A program made the translations under genes and the position numbers. From NCBI RefSeq assembly GCF_001187555.1, contig NZ_LFIJ01000001.1:708169-772168 (forward strand): DNA of 64,000 bases, read 5' to 3'. The DNA is from Gilvimarinus polysaccharolyticus. GTDB taxonomy: Bacteria > Pseudomonadota > Gammaproteobacteria > Pseudomonadales > Cellvibrionaceae. A model generated the notes under the pieces. The model saw only the letters and a program-made list of their open reading frames with translations. It was not told the origin of the DNA and ran no database searches. Within the stretch, counting starts at the first letter, position 1; each line of letters opens with the position of its first letter. This document shows, one piece after another, positions 42,585 through 51,357 of the stretch.

Positions 42585-42870
42585 TGCCATATTCTTTGTT
42601 AATGGTCGCGGTTATAGCGGGCGTTCGTCTAAACTTATGTAAAGGTGGTCGAGCCACATTTTGGCAGCGCATCGTTTAACCCCTGTTATTGTCCTGTAAA
42701 ACTGTGATGGTCTCGTGTTTCTTTGACGTGACAAAATTTGTCTGAGAACGCTCCCCTTGTAATCAGCCTTCATCAGCCTCACTTGTTGTTTATGGATAGT
42801 CTTGTTAGCGGCTTAATCTTGGCCGTTACACTATTAATATGAATGTATTGACGCTCAACGCGAGGAACAT

Positions 42871-43914
42871 ATGTCTCAATCATTATCGAGCAATCGCCAG
42901 CTACTTCTTACCTCTCGCCCCCATGGTCGGCCATCGGTCGATAACTTTTACTTAGCCAATACGCCAATACCCACGCCGGCACAAGGTGAGGTGTTATTGC
43001 GCACTGTGTTTTTATCTATTGATCCTTACATGCGCGGGCGTATGAGCGATGCTGAATCCTATGCGGCACCCGTTGCTTTAGGTGAGACCATGGTAGGTGG
43101 CACTGTGTCGCGTGTAGTGAGCTCGAATTTGGATGGCTTTAGCAAAGGCGATTGGGTGGTAGGCTTTAGCGGCTGGCAAGATTATGCGCTGTCAAATGGA
43201 CAGGGTTTGGTAAAGCTGCCAGCCAGCTTGGTCGAGCCCTCCCACGCACTGGGCATTTTAGGTATGCCTGGGTTTACCGCTTATATGGGCCTGTTGGATA
43301 TCGGTAAGCCGCAAGCGGGTGAAACGGTTGTGGTAGCGGCTGCCACTGGGCCAGTAGGGGCTACGGTAGGGCAAATTGCCAAAATTAAAGGCGCGCGCGC
43401 AGTAGGTGTGGCGGGTGGCCCAGAGAAGTGCCGCTTTGCGGTAGAGACGTTAGGGTTTGATGCCTGCATTGACCATAAAGCCCCTGATTTTGCCGAGCAA
43501 TTAAAAGCCGCCTGCGCTGATGGTATTGATGTTTATTTTGAAAATGTCGGTGGCAAAGTCTTTGATGCGGTCATGCCGCTGCTAAACACCAAAGCGCGTA
43601 TTCCACTGTGTGGCATGGTATCTATGTACAACAGCACCGGTTTACCCGATGGCCCAGATCGTTTGTCGTTACTGATGGGTACATTATTGAAAAAGCGTAT
43701 TAGCGTTAAAGGTTTTATCGTGTTTGACGATTACGGCCCCGAGATGCCTGGGTTTATGAAAGAAATGGGCCAGTGGTTAAGCGAGGGAAAGATCCATTAC
43801 CGCGAACAGCGCGTAGAAGACTTAGAGCAAGCGCCAAAGGCATTATGCGATGTGCTTGAGGGTAACAATTTTGGCAAGCTAGTAGTGCGTGTTGGCCCCG
43901 ACGATTTAACCTAA
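42871..43914 (+). CDS. curA: NADP-dependent oxidoreductase, MDR superfamily (curcumin reductase-like)
   Basis: 347 residues matching E. coli CurA in the N-terminal pattern (NRQLLLTSRPHGRPSVDNFYL, then RTVFLSIDPYMRGRMSDAESYAAPV). It has the NADP-binding AATGPVGATVGQIAKIKGARAVGVAGG and the C-terminal EDLEQAPKALCDVLEGNNFGKLVVRV. It reduces alpha,beta-unsaturated carbonyl compounds such as prostaglandin-like or curcumin-type enones. The next gene (DJ-1 family) is 58 bp away on the same strand; both suggest reactive carbonyl detoxification. Confidence 0.92.
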   Translation: MSQSLSSNRQLLLTSRPHGRPSVDNFYLANTPIPTPAQGEVLLRTVFLSIDPYMRGRMSDAESYAAPVALGETMVGGTVSRVVSSNLDGFSKGDWVVGFSGWQDYALSNGQGLVKLPASLVEPSHALGILGMPGFTAYMGLLDIGKPQAGETVVVAAATGPVGATVGQIAKIKGARAVGVAGGPEKCRFAVETLGFDACIDHKAPDFAEQLKAACADGIDVYFENVGGKVFDAVMPLLNTKARIPLCGMVSMYNSTGLPDGPDRLSLLMGTLLKKRISVKGFIVFDDYGPEMPGFMKEMGQWLSEGKIHYREQRVEDLEQAPKALCDVLEGNNFGKLVVRVGPDDLT

Positions 43915-43972
43915 ACAGATTGACTTAATGGCCCGCCACACTATTAATTTAAGCACATATTAAGAGGTTAGC

Positions 43973-44647
43973 ATGAAAGTATTAATGGTTCTTACATCGC
44001 ACGATCAGCTGGGCAATACCGGTGAGAAAACAGGTTTTTGGCTGGAGGAATTTACCGCGCCTTACTACACGTTTTTAGATGCCGGTGCTGAGATAACGCT
44101 GGCATCACCTAAGGGTGGCCAGCCACCGCTGGACCCTAAAAGCGATGACCCAGATGGTCAGACTGATTCGACCAAACGCTTTGCCGGTGATGCTGTCGCC
44201 CAAAAAGCACTGGCGAATACCCATGTGTTGGCCGAGGTAAATGCCGACGATTATGACGGAGTGTTTTATCCCGGTGGTCATGGTCCACTATGGGATCTAG
44301 CTGAAGATGCCAAATCAGTTGCCTTGATTGAATCTTTTGCTCGTGCCAATAAGCCTCACGGGTTTGTATGTCATGCCCCTGCGGTATTGCGCGACGTTAA
44401 AGTCGCTGGCGAGTCTTTGGTAAAAGGCAAAAAAGTGACCGGTTTTAGTAATGCCGAAGAAGATGCGGTAGGGCTAACCCAAGTAGTACCGTTTTTACTA
44501 GAAGATATGCTTAAAAGTAATGGCGGCGAGTATCAAAAAGGCGACGATTGGCAAAGCTTTGTGCTTACCGATGGGCAATTGGTGACGGGACAAAATCCTG
44601 CATCATCAGAGCAGGCGGCTAAGGCTATATTAGCGCTACTGGCTTAA
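43973..44647 (+). CDS. DJ-1/PfpI family protein (class I glutamine amidotransferase-like)
   Basis: 224 residues. The nucleophile elbow VCHAPAVL carries the reactive cysteine, and FYPGGHGPLWDLAED supplies the acidic and histidine neighbours. The layout fits the HchA/YhbO-like glyoxalase III or chaperone group. AGAGG precedes the ATG. Together with curA this could form a carbonyl-stress pair (inference). Confidence 0.88.
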   Translation: MKVLMVLTSHDQLGNTGEKTGFWLEEFTAPYYTFLDAGAEITLASPKGGQPPLDPKSDDPDGQTDSTKRFAGDAVAQKALANTHVLAEVNADDYDGVFYPGGHGPLWDLAEDAKSVALIESFARANKPHGFVCHAPAVLRDVKVAGESLVKGKKVTGFSNAEEDAVGLTQVVPFLLEDMLKSNGGEYQKGDDWQSFVLTDGQLVTGQNPASSEQAAKAILALLA

Positions 44648-44709
44648 TCTATCGTTTTAAATTTTATTAGCACTTAATCCTGTGCGTCGTCCCGTGGCGA
44701 TGCGCAGCA

Positions 44710-45465
44710 TTATTGCCGGTAGTTTTTAGCGTTCAGTGTTTTTTGCATATTGCTTAGCATCGTCTCGCCCTCCGATAACTTGCCGTTACATCCTGACATA
44801 TACCAATCTTGCGCTACCGATGCGGTTTTTCTTTGCGGAGATTTAAGGCAACCTCCTCGGCCTAGATCCACCACCGTTGTGCCGTGAATATCTTCTCGTA
44901 CATAAAGCTTTTCAGCTCTTTCATCGGTCAACCTTAAACCTTTTATTTTTGCCTCATAAAGTTGTTGCTGTAAGCGTGGGTGAAACACTCGAGAATCTGT
45001 TGGTGTGATCGTGCTGCCGGTATTTGTATCGGGTGTTAGGTTTAGTGCGCCAGTGCGTGTTGTGGTCTCGACTTGGGTGGCGATGTTTTTTGGTTTTGAT
45101 TTTGAGGGTCGGTTGCTTGTCGTGGTTAGATCAGATTTTGTGGCTGGCACCTCTTTGCTTGGTTCAGGCAGTGATGGCTTTTTACGTTCTTTCGCGGCAG
45201 GTGCTTTTGTGTGCAGTACAATATGAACCGCAGGCGGTTGTTCGCTTGTTAGATCGGCTTTAACAAAACCTTGGGGCTTATGCGCGGGTAAAAAGTAAAT
45301 CAGGGCTAGGTGGGTCAGTGCTGAGGTTATCAGTGCGGCAGTTAAAAATCTAAGCCCCGCCGGTTTGGTTGCCGGCTCTCGCAGTGCTTCAAGGGTGGGG
45401 TTGGGTAAAAAAGCAAACACATCTTCAGGTGGTTGGCAGTGTCGGATATCCATGTCGACAGGCAT
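44710..45465 (-). CDS. TonB-like envelope protein of unknown function
   Basis: 251 residues. A cytoplasmic N-terminus is followed by one membrane segment (about residues 42-61, FLTAALITSALTHLALIYFL), then a Lys/Pro/Thr-rich periplasmic linker and a C-terminal domain with two cysteines (GGCLKSPQRKT and MSGCNGKL). The architecture recalls TonB or energy-transducer proteins, but the C-terminal domain does not look like TonB_C. No partner ExbB/D genes are near. Role unknown. Confidence 0.62.
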   Translation of the reverse strand: MPVDMDIRHCQPPEDVFAFLPNPTLEALREPATKPAGLRFLTAALITSALTHLALIYFLPAHKPQGFVKADLTSEQPPAVHIVLHTKAPAAKERKKPSLPEPSKEVPATKSDLTTTSNRPSKSKPKNIATQVETTTRTGALNLTPDTNTGSTITPTDSRVFHPRLQQQLYEAKIKGLRLTDERAEKLYVREDIHGTTVVDLGRGGCLKSPQRKTASVAQDWYMSGCNGKLSEGETMLSNMQKTLNAKNYRQ

Positions 45466-45571
45466 TTAAGGTGGCTCGGTTATTTTAAGGTGTTGCTAAG
45501 ACCGGCCGTGGTGGGAATAGTTTCGCGGTTTTCTAGTGTGTGAGAGTTGTGGCTAATTAGCGCTGAAATTA

Positions 45572-45595
45572 GCCCGTGCGCAAATTCGCACGAGC
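45572..45595 (-). terminator. possible weak terminator after the outer-membrane protein gene
   Basis: On the minus strand GCTCGTGCG and CGCACGGGC form a stem with AATTTG in the loop; the following T-tract is short (TAATTTC). Confidence 0.35.
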
Positions 45596-45605
45596 TTAAA
45601 TGACT

Positions 45606-46163
45606 TTAAAATTTAAATTTAACGCCGCCGCTAAAATAATTCACCTCGGAGCCATCAAGATCGTACCAATTTGCCTCGGCGATAATGGAGAACTTAGGAT
45701 TTAATCTAACTTCCCCGCCAATGCCGTATGCGGCATCGGTGCCATCGGTTGTTTCGGAGCTAATGTAGTCGCGACGACGCTCAGAATATTCGACCTCGTA
45801 ATTTGACTCCCAAATAAATAGGCCAGCTTTGCCGTACAGGGAAAACTCCTCGGATAATGGCAGTGTCACCACAAACGAGGCTTCTGCACCGTAAAGGCTA
45901 ACGGTTTCTTCATTAATATAATAACTATCGTTTTGCGAGTATTCGACATCGAAAGTTCCAAGGTGAGTCGCGCCGCCTTGAATGGCAAAGTAAGGATTAA
46001 TTTGATAGCCCGCCTGCACGCTAAGCCCCAGCGCCTCATCAAGATCATAGGCTTCGGGATTGGATAATCCACCGGTTCCGCTGACATAAAAGCCTGCCAA
46101 CGCCGGCTGTGTTAACAGGCCGAGCGCAAAGCCTGAGGCGAGTAACCATTTGTTGTTAATCAT
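45606..46163 (-). CDS. outer-membrane beta-barrel protein (OmpA-like/OprG-type porin fold)
   Basis: 185 residues with a signal peptide cleaved at ALA-GFYV. Alternating amphipathic strands fill the mature part (GFYVSGTGGLSN, YFAIQGGATHLGTFDVEY, EFSLYGKAGLFIWES), and the protein ends in the barrel-insertion signal GGVKFKF. About eight strands are likely. Many such small barrels are of unknown specificity. It stands alone on the minus strand. Confidence 0.82.
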   Translation of the reverse strand: MINNKWLLASGFALGLLTQPALAGFYVSGTGGLSNPEAYDLDEALGLSVQAGYQINPYFAIQGGATHLGTFDVEYSQNDSYYINEETVSLYGAEASFVVTLPLSEEFSLYGKAGLFIWESNYEVEYSERRRDYISSETTDGTDAAYGIGGEVRLNPKFSIIAEANWYDLDGSEVNYFSGGVKFKF

Positions 46164-46379
46164 GGGGTTAAATCCTTAATAAAGTGTAAGTCCTGTTGGG
46201 TAGGCTTATAAAGGCTGAGTTTAATCAGCTGGAGGAATAAACTCAATGACGAATATGTGATATTGCAGACTGCGTTTTATTAGCTTTTGCCACAGTGCCT
46301 TATGGTTAAAGATGTCGTGGCTAAGAGCATTAAATGAGGCGCCTGGTATGGCGCCTAACTTCAAAAAAGGGCGGATGAA

Positions 46380-47168
46380 TCATTTTAAAAGCTGTGTCAG
46401 AGATTCATCTTCTCTTAGTGTTAACACTTCAACTCCCGTGGCGGTAACGGCCAAGGTGTGCTCCCATTGGGCCGAGAGTTTTTTGTCGCGGGTAATTACC
46501 GTCCAGCCATCTTTTAAGGTTTTGGTTTTGGCCGAGCCCTGATTAATCATCGGTTCAATGGTGAACGTCATACCTTCTTGCAATACCAAACCATCGCCCG
46601 GCCGGCCATAGTGCAATACGCTGGGGGCTTCATGCATTTGCTGACCAATGCCGTGGCCGCAATACTCTTTAACCACACTAAAACCGTGTTGTCGGGCGTA
46701 GCTGGCAATAGCGTAACCAATATCGCCTAAAGTTTTGCCCGGTTTAACGGTTTTAATACCTTGCCACAAGGCTTGGTAAGTAGCGTCGACTAATGTGCGT
46801 GCCAGCGGCGTAATATTACCAATGCAGTACATTTTACTCGAGTCGGCAATATAACCGTCTTTTTCTAGGGTGATATCAATATTCACAATATCACCGCTTT
46901 TGAGTGGTTTGTCCGTCGGGAAGCCGTGGCACACGACAAAATTGGGCGAGGCATTCAGCGTATAAGGGTAGTCGTATTGCCCCAAGCTTGCTGGGCGTGC
47001 TCTTAGCTCCTCGTGAATATACTGCTCCACCCAGGTGTTAATTGCCATGGTGGTTACGCCCTCCACCATGCGTTTATCCAGCTCGGCAAACACTTGCGCT
47101 AACAGTTGGCCGGCGCGGCGCATTTTGGCCAGGGCTTCGGGGGATTTTAAAATAACGTTATTCATCAC
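46380..47168 (-). CDS. map: type I methionine aminopeptidase
   Basis: 262 residues. The metal ligands are visible: VNIDITLEKDGYIADSSKMY (two Asp), GHGIGQQMHEAP (His), FTIEPMI (Glu) and WEHTLAV (Glu). It removes the initiator methionine from new proteins. Its start overlaps the ParD-like gene by 11 bp, an arrangement known from other proteobacteria where a second map gene is paired with a ParD-like protein. That pairing suggests this may be an accessory MAP whose synthesis is regulated separately. Confidence 0.92.
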   Translation of the reverse strand: MMNNVILKSPEALAKMRRAGQLLAQVFAELDKRMVEGVTTMAINTWVEQYIHEELRARPASLGQYDYPYTLNASPNFVVCHGFPTDKPLKSGDIVNIDITLEKDGYIADSSKMYCIGNITPLARTLVDATYQALWQGIKTVKPGKTLGDIGYAIASYARQHGFSVVKEYCGHGIGQQMHEAPSVLHYGRPGDGLVLQEGMTFTIEPMINQGSAKTKTLKDGWTVITRDKKLSAQWEHTLAVTATGVEVLTLREDESLTQLLK

Positions 47169-47361
47169 TGCTGCCTGGTGTTGATTTTGCCCGAGTCAGT
47201 TCGTCCTTTATCAGCTCGGCAAAGGTTTTATCTTGATTCAGCTCGGCCAAGCGTCCGATTTTTAGCCAAAATTCTGCCTGAGCATTGATCGAACGCTGCA
47301 TTACTGCGCTTGCATGACGCAGCTCATCGTGCAGTTCGTCGGATATTTTTACGATTCCCAC
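47158..47361 (-). CDS. ParD-like ribbon-helix-helix protein
   Basis: 67 residues: MGIVKISDELHDELRHASAVMQRSINAQAEFWLKIGRLAE is a ribbon-helix-helix DNA-binding pattern. It sits upstream of map and overlaps it. Three 11-bp repeats lie 26-57 bp before its start and could be its binding site. No ParE toxin is present; map occupies the toxin position. Confidence 0.78.
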   Translation of the reverse strand: MGIVKISDELHDELRHASAVMQRSINAQAEFWLKIGRLAELNQDKTFAELIKDELTRAKSTPGSSDE

Positions 47362-47386
47362 AGGGTTATACTCTCTTAAACGTTAA

Positions 47387-47418
47387 TATACGTATTGTAT
47401 ACGTTTTGTATATCTTTG
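47387..47418 (-). promoter_or_regulatory. three tandem 11-bp repeats upstream of the parD-like/map pair
   Basis: TATACGTATTG, TATACGTTTTG and TATATCTTTG(T) follow one another with an 11-bp period, close to one helical turn. This spacing suits a ribbon-helix-helix repressor binding on one DNA face. The repeats are in the promoter region of the minus-strand operon. Operator role is inference. Confidence 0.6.
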
Positions 47419-47602
47419 TGTGTGAATATTTGTTGTGATGCTTGCGGCGGGATCTTGCTAGCAGCCGTGGGGAGCATTCCGTCTATTCAATGATGATATG
47501 ATATTTATATCTCTAGATGATTCTATTCAGCTGGACTCAATACAGAAGTTCGGCAAGTTTTAAAGGGTTGCCGTGATCAAATGTTAAGTAGAGGGGGCAT
47601 TA

Positions 47603-48526
47603 ATGCCGGTTTGTTTTGATATTGGTGGCACAAATATTCGATCGGGTTGGCCCGGTCAGGACGGGATTGTGCATATTTCCGACCAGTGCTCTACACCAGG
47701 CGATTCTTTAGAATCATTTTTAGCCACCTTGGTTGAGATGGTGCAGAAAGCGCCGGCGGCTCAGCAAGATTTTGTGGCGATTTCGATTGCCGGGTTTGTT
47801 AACTCTAAAACTGGTGAGCTCACCATTGCGAACATACCTTATTTAAAAAATAAGAATCTCGCCCAGCTATTAACGGCGCGCGTAAAGGTGCCGGTGTTAA
47901 TTGCCAATGATGCAGATTGTTTGGCGCTGGCCGAGGCGCGTGTGGGCGTCGCAAAAGCGGAAGACAATGTGTTTGCAATTATCTTAGGTACCGGCGTGGG
48001 AGGCGGTTTGGTACTAAACGGCAACCTGGTGAAAGGTTTTGGGGGCGTCTCAGGCGAATGGGGTCACGGCCCTATTGTTGACCCAACTGCCGGCGGTTTA
48101 GTCGAGCATATGGGGTATTTTCAATGCGGCTGTGGCCAAAGGGGCTGCTTAGATACGGTTGGCGCAGCTCGCGGCATAGAGAATGTACATAAAGCGTTAA
48201 GCGGTACGATACTCGATGCAGAGCAAATTTTGCTGCACTGGCGTAATGGTGATGCCGCCGCCGCAAAAACAATAGAGGCTTGCACCGAGATGGTGGCGCG
48301 GGTGCTTAGCGTTTTCATCAATGCGTTTGGTCCAGGCTCTGTACCCGTTGGCGGTGGCTTAGCTAACGAGCATGATTTTATTGCAAAAATAGATACAAAA
48401 GTTCGCACTATGATTTTGTCGCACTATGATCGACCGCTGGTTGTTCCGGCGCAACATGTTACCAATGGCGGACTTGTCGGCGCGGCTTTTCTACGTCCGA
48501 GCAGTAAGGCCGAGCAGTCGCAATGA
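47603..48526 (+). CDS. ROK-family sugar kinase (N-acetylglucosamine kinase-like)
   Basis: 307 residues. The N-terminal phosphate loop is CFDIGGTNIRSG, followed by catalytic IANDADCLALAEA (Asp), LGTGVGGGLVLNG, and the zinc-binding GEWGHGPI ... CGCGQRGCLDTVGAARGIE of ROK kinases. The cysteine set fits NagK-type enzymes that phosphorylate GlcNAc; glucose or another hexose cannot be excluded. AGAGGGGG precedes the ATG. It overlaps cutC by 4 bp. Confidence 0.88.
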   Translation: MPVCFDIGGTNIRSGWPGQDGIVHISDQCSTPGDSLESFLATLVEMVQKAPAAQQDFVAISIAGFVNSKTGELTIANIPYLKNKNLAQLLTARVKVPVLIANDADCLALAEARVGVAKAEDNVFAIILGTGVGGGLVLNGNLVKGFGGVSGEWGHGPIVDPTAGGLVEHMGYFQCGCGQRGCLDTVGAARGIENVHKALSGTILDAEQILLHWRNGDAAAAKTIEACTEMVARVLSVFINAFGPGSVPVGGGLANEHDFIAKIDTKVRTMILSHYDRPLVVPAQHVTNGGLVGAAFLRPSSKAEQSQ

Positions 48527-49257
48527 GCAAGATCACTCTTGAAGTCTGTGTTGGTACGCCGCAAGCACTGCTCAATGCCAAGCAAGGCGGTGCCGACCGG
48601 GTTGAGCTTTGCTCTGCGTTGGTGGCCGGCGGGCTCATGCCAACACGTGCATTTATGCGCTTTGCCGTCGCCCAGGCTATGCCTGCTCACGTGATGATTC
48701 GCCCCCGAGAGGGCGACTTTTGTTTTGATGCCGTCGAGCTGCAGCTGATGCTGGATGAAATTGCCCAAGCACAAGAAGAGAGCGTGCAAGGTGTTGTGTT
48801 TGGCGCAACCCGTCAAGATGGCTCGCTCGATGTAGACGCGCTAGCAAAGCTTGTCACTGCGGCTAATGGGATGGACATTACCTTACATCGCGCGTTTGAT
48901 GTGGTACCCGATCCGTTTGCCGCACTAGAAGATGCAATTGCGTTAGGCTTTAATCGTATTTTAACCAGTGGCCAACAAACAACAGCACTAGCAGGTCAAG
49001 ACTTGCTGGCAGATCTTGTTGCCAAAGCCGATGGCCGTATAGAGATTATGCCTGGCAGCGGTATTAATGCCGTAAATGTACATGAGTTGGCGGCATTAGT
49101 GCCGTTAACCTGCGTGCATGCCTCTTGCTCTGAACTGATACCGCAAGCGCCTAGTGCTGCGACAAAGCTTGGCTTTTGCACATCTGAGCAGCGGCGGGAG
49201 ACTAACCTTGACGCAGTGCGACAGATGGCTAAAGCTTTGCTTGAGCTGGAAGGCTAG
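48523..49257 (+). CDS. cutC: copper homeostasis protein CutC (TIM-barrel)
   Basis: 244 residues with the CutC pattern LEVCVGTPQALLNAKQGGADRVELCSALVAGGLMPT, then MIRPREGDFCF and LHRAFDVVPDPFAALEDAIALGFNRILTSGQQ. A TIM-barrel family with a long-assumed, still debated role in copper handling. Translationally coupled to the ROK kinase, which suggests a link to amino-sugar or cell-wall turnover rather than copper here (inference). Confidence 0.93.
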   Translation: MSKITLEVCVGTPQALLNAKQGGADRVELCSALVAGGLMPTRAFMRFAVAQAMPAHVMIRPREGDFCFDAVELQLMLDEIAQAQEESVQGVVFGATRQDGSLDVDALAKLVTAANGMDITLHRAFDVVPDPFAALEDAIALGFNRILTSGQQTTALAGQDLLADLVAKADGRIEIMPGSGINAVNVHELAALVPLTCVHASCSELIPQAPSAATKLGFCTSEQRRETNLDAVRQMAKALLELEG

Positions 49258-49402
49258 TGCCGTAACTTTAGCCGTTAATGTTTGATACCCCTAAAATTGC
49301 GCTAGAGTCGCAAGGTCTGTACTCGGTTGGTAGTGGAGGCTAAAACGGCACATCATCTCGTAACGGGGGTTGATGGTTGTGTTTATGTTTATAAGGTAAC
49401 CC

Positions 49403-49792
49403 ATGAATCTATTAAATAGATATTTTAAAAAGCGAATAATAAAAAAATATATTTTTGTAATGGCTCCAGTGTTAGTTGCTCGGTATGGGGCTCTGGATGA
49501 ATACACTGTTCTCCAGTTAGAAAAAACAACACAATTTTGTCGATTATCTACGCAGTATATTCCATATGCTATTGCTTTGTTTCGGAGGGAGGAGTCTGAA
49601 AATTCGGTGAAGCTCTATCGTATAGATCAATCCTTTTTAAATGTTTTACGGAAAGAAATATCCGATTGGTTTTTTGATGGTTACGCGTACAAGACAAAAG
49701 ATGTAATAAATTTAGCAAAATCAAGAAAATGGCGTGGCGGAAATAATACAGATTCTTTTTCTAACAGACTTGGAATGGAGAGTAGATACTAA
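49403..49792 (+). CDS. hypothetical protein, possibly DUF6559-like
   Basis: 129 residues, basic N-terminus (MNLLNRYFKKRIIKKYIFVMAPVLVARYG), no signal or membrane segment. The start of the protein and the ALFRREES stretch recall DUF6559 proteins, but I cannot confirm that. The local base composition is clearly more AT-rich than the flanking genes, which suggests it was acquired. The ATG is preceded by TAAGGTAA. Confidence 0.6.
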   Translation: MNLLNRYFKKRIIKKYIFVMAPVLVARYGALDEYTVLQLEKTTQFCRLSTQYIPYAIALFRREESENSVKLYRIDQSFLNVLRKEISDWFFDGYAYKTKDVINLAKSRKWRGGNNTDSFSNRLGMESRY

Positions 49793-50058
49793 GCGTGATC
49801 GCTAAAATAATCAGTATAAGAAGGGTTTTCTCGTATATCGTATTTTGGTTGCTGATTCGCTGTGTTTCAATTATTAAAAGAAGTTGTAAATTATAGGCTT
49901 TAAGTTATATATAGGTTTTAAGCTATATAGGGGTGAGAGGCGGGCTCTTTAGTTTTATTCCGGTATAGGCCGAAAGAATTGAATCCGATCAAAGTTAGAA
50001 CCAATACTTTCGGCTGGTAGATTTTATAAGCGTATGTTGGTGAGAAAATTTGACCGAC

Positions 50059-50769
50059 TTAAGCCTTCCAATAGCCTGATGCATAGGTTTGCTCGTTAGA
50101 GTAGCCGGGTTTGGTTTTCACGTGTTTCTTTATTACTTTCATTTGGCTGCTTTCTGTAGCGATAAATATTGCAGGCTTTCCATCGGGCCATTGCAAGCTC
50201 TCGACGGCTTGAAGTAATGCATTTTTAGTTAAGTCTTTATTTATAACCCAATTGATATTGATGCCTTTTGGCGCCGCTATGGCTTGCTTGTCTGCTGTTG
50301 TTGGTACTTGAATAAACGCTGTGCCAGCGGCATTTGAGGGTAACTTTTCTAAAATGGCAGCCGCAGCAGGCAGTGCTGTTAGGTCTGCAACCAATAGATG
50401 CCAGAGGGCATCATAGTTGGTATGTTTTGTGTCCCCGGGGCCGGCAACGCCTAGGTAATCACCTTGTTGTGCATGCTTTGCCCAGTTGCTGGCTAGGCCT
50501 TCGTGATCGTTTACGGCAAAGTCGACAGTTAGCTCCTTTTTTTGATGATCGAACGCCCGGACCGTATAAGAGCGCATCCACTTTTTAAAGCCAAGATAAA
50601 GGCCAAGCTTGGGTTGTGTTTGACCCGTTTGAGGGAAAATAGCTTTAAAGTGTGCCCCTTCTTTATCAGCGGGGAAATCTTTTAAATCATCACCTGTTAA
50701 TACGATACGGCGCATATGCGGAGTGAGGTCTTCAGCTCGTGCGACTTGTGTCATTCTCATTTTTTTCAT
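50059..50769 (-). CDS. siderophore-interacting protein family (FAD-dependent ferric reductase-like)
   Basis: 236 residues. The FAD-binding domain shows MRRIVLTGDDLKDFP and the flavin motif RSYTVRAFD, followed by FAVNDHEGLASNWAKHAQQGDYLGVAGPGDT. The SIP C-terminal NAD(P)-binding region follows. Family members (ViuB, YqjH) reduce ferric siderophores in the cytoplasm. Seventeen bases separate it from the DUF2798 gene upstream, with which it probably forms an operon divergent from the MarR-type regulator. Confidence 0.88.
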   Translation of the reverse strand: MKKMRMTQVARAEDLTPHMRRIVLTGDDLKDFPADKEGAHFKAIFPQTGQTQPKLGLYLGFKKWMRSYTVRAFDHQKKELTVDFAVNDHEGLASNWAKHAQQGDYLGVAGPGDTKHTNYDALWHLLVADLTALPAAAAILEKLPSNAAGTAFIQVPTTADKQAIAAPKGININWVINKDLTKNALLQAVESLQWPDGKPAIFIATESSQMKVIKKHVKTKPGYSNEQTYASGYWKA

Positions 50770-50786
50770 GGTTTATACCTTTCGGG

Positions 50787-51257
50787 TTAGCTCGCCATAA
50801 ACTGTTCGAGTTTTGGTTTTAGAAACAATGACATAACCACAGCGATAAATAACCCAAAGGGTAGGGCAGTAATAAAAGCCTGTCCCCAAGCGGTGATAAA
50901 GGTGGTTTTGTCGGTTAAACCCATCGTGGTTGCGGTAGTGCTAGCGGCCATTAGCGATTCCATAATAAATGCCATTGAAATACCGGTGGCCAATTGTTGA
51001 TAGACTTTTTTGCTGCTAGGAGCCAGCAACTGAACAAGCTTGGAGATGAGCACCATCAGCAGAAAGCCCGCAGGCATTACCAACAGTACGGCAAAAGCTA
51101 AGGATGCCAACCAATCGCTTATAAACGTGTCTGTGATCCCTACATTCACGTAAGTCATGATGCCTGTTAACGTCCCTGCGATACTGCCCATCAGGCCTGC
51201 CACCACCATAGCCTTCTGGTACAGCGGTCGCTTTGTTGGTGTGCTGTTGGTGCTCAT
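50787..51257 (-). CDS. DUF2798 membrane protein
   Basis: 156 residues with four membrane segments forming two DUF2798 repeats: each is a pair of helices with the motif GLMGSIAGTLTGIMTY or FIMESLMAASTTATTMG and a W-x-x-(A/S)-x-(A/L)-x-(A/F) helix (WLASLAFAVLLVMPAGFLL, WGQAFITALPFGLFIAVVM). The start at 51257 has AGGTAA upstream on the minus strand; the longer frame to 51386 would run into the regulator's operator region. Function unknown. It pairs with a SIP-family gene. Confidence 0.85.
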   Translation of the reverse strand: MSTNSTPTKRPLYQKAMVVAGLMGSIAGTLTGIMTYVNVGITDTFISDWLASLAFAVLLVMPAGFLLMVLISKLVQLLAPSSKKVYQQLATGISMAFIMESLMAASTTATTMGLTDKTTFITAWGQAFITALPFGLFIAVVMSLFLKPKLEQFMAS

Positions 51258-51305
51258 GGTGTTACCTGCCATCTTGTGCTTGGTTGGATAATAGTTGATA
51301 ATGGC

Positions 51306-51346
51306 AACTATATTCAATAAGGTTGATATTGTCAACCAATATAGTT
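51306..51346 (+). promoter_or_regulatory. inverted repeats in the DUF2798-marR divergent promoter
   Basis: AACTATATT (51306-51314) and AATATAGTT (51338-51346) are perfect 9-bp arms. A second repeat, GGTTGA-TATTG-TCAACC (51321-51337), is nested inside but centred 3 bp away. The position just before the marR ATG fits a self-regulating MarR operator (inference). Confidence 0.6.
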
Positions 51347-51357
51347 GGGTTTGTATT

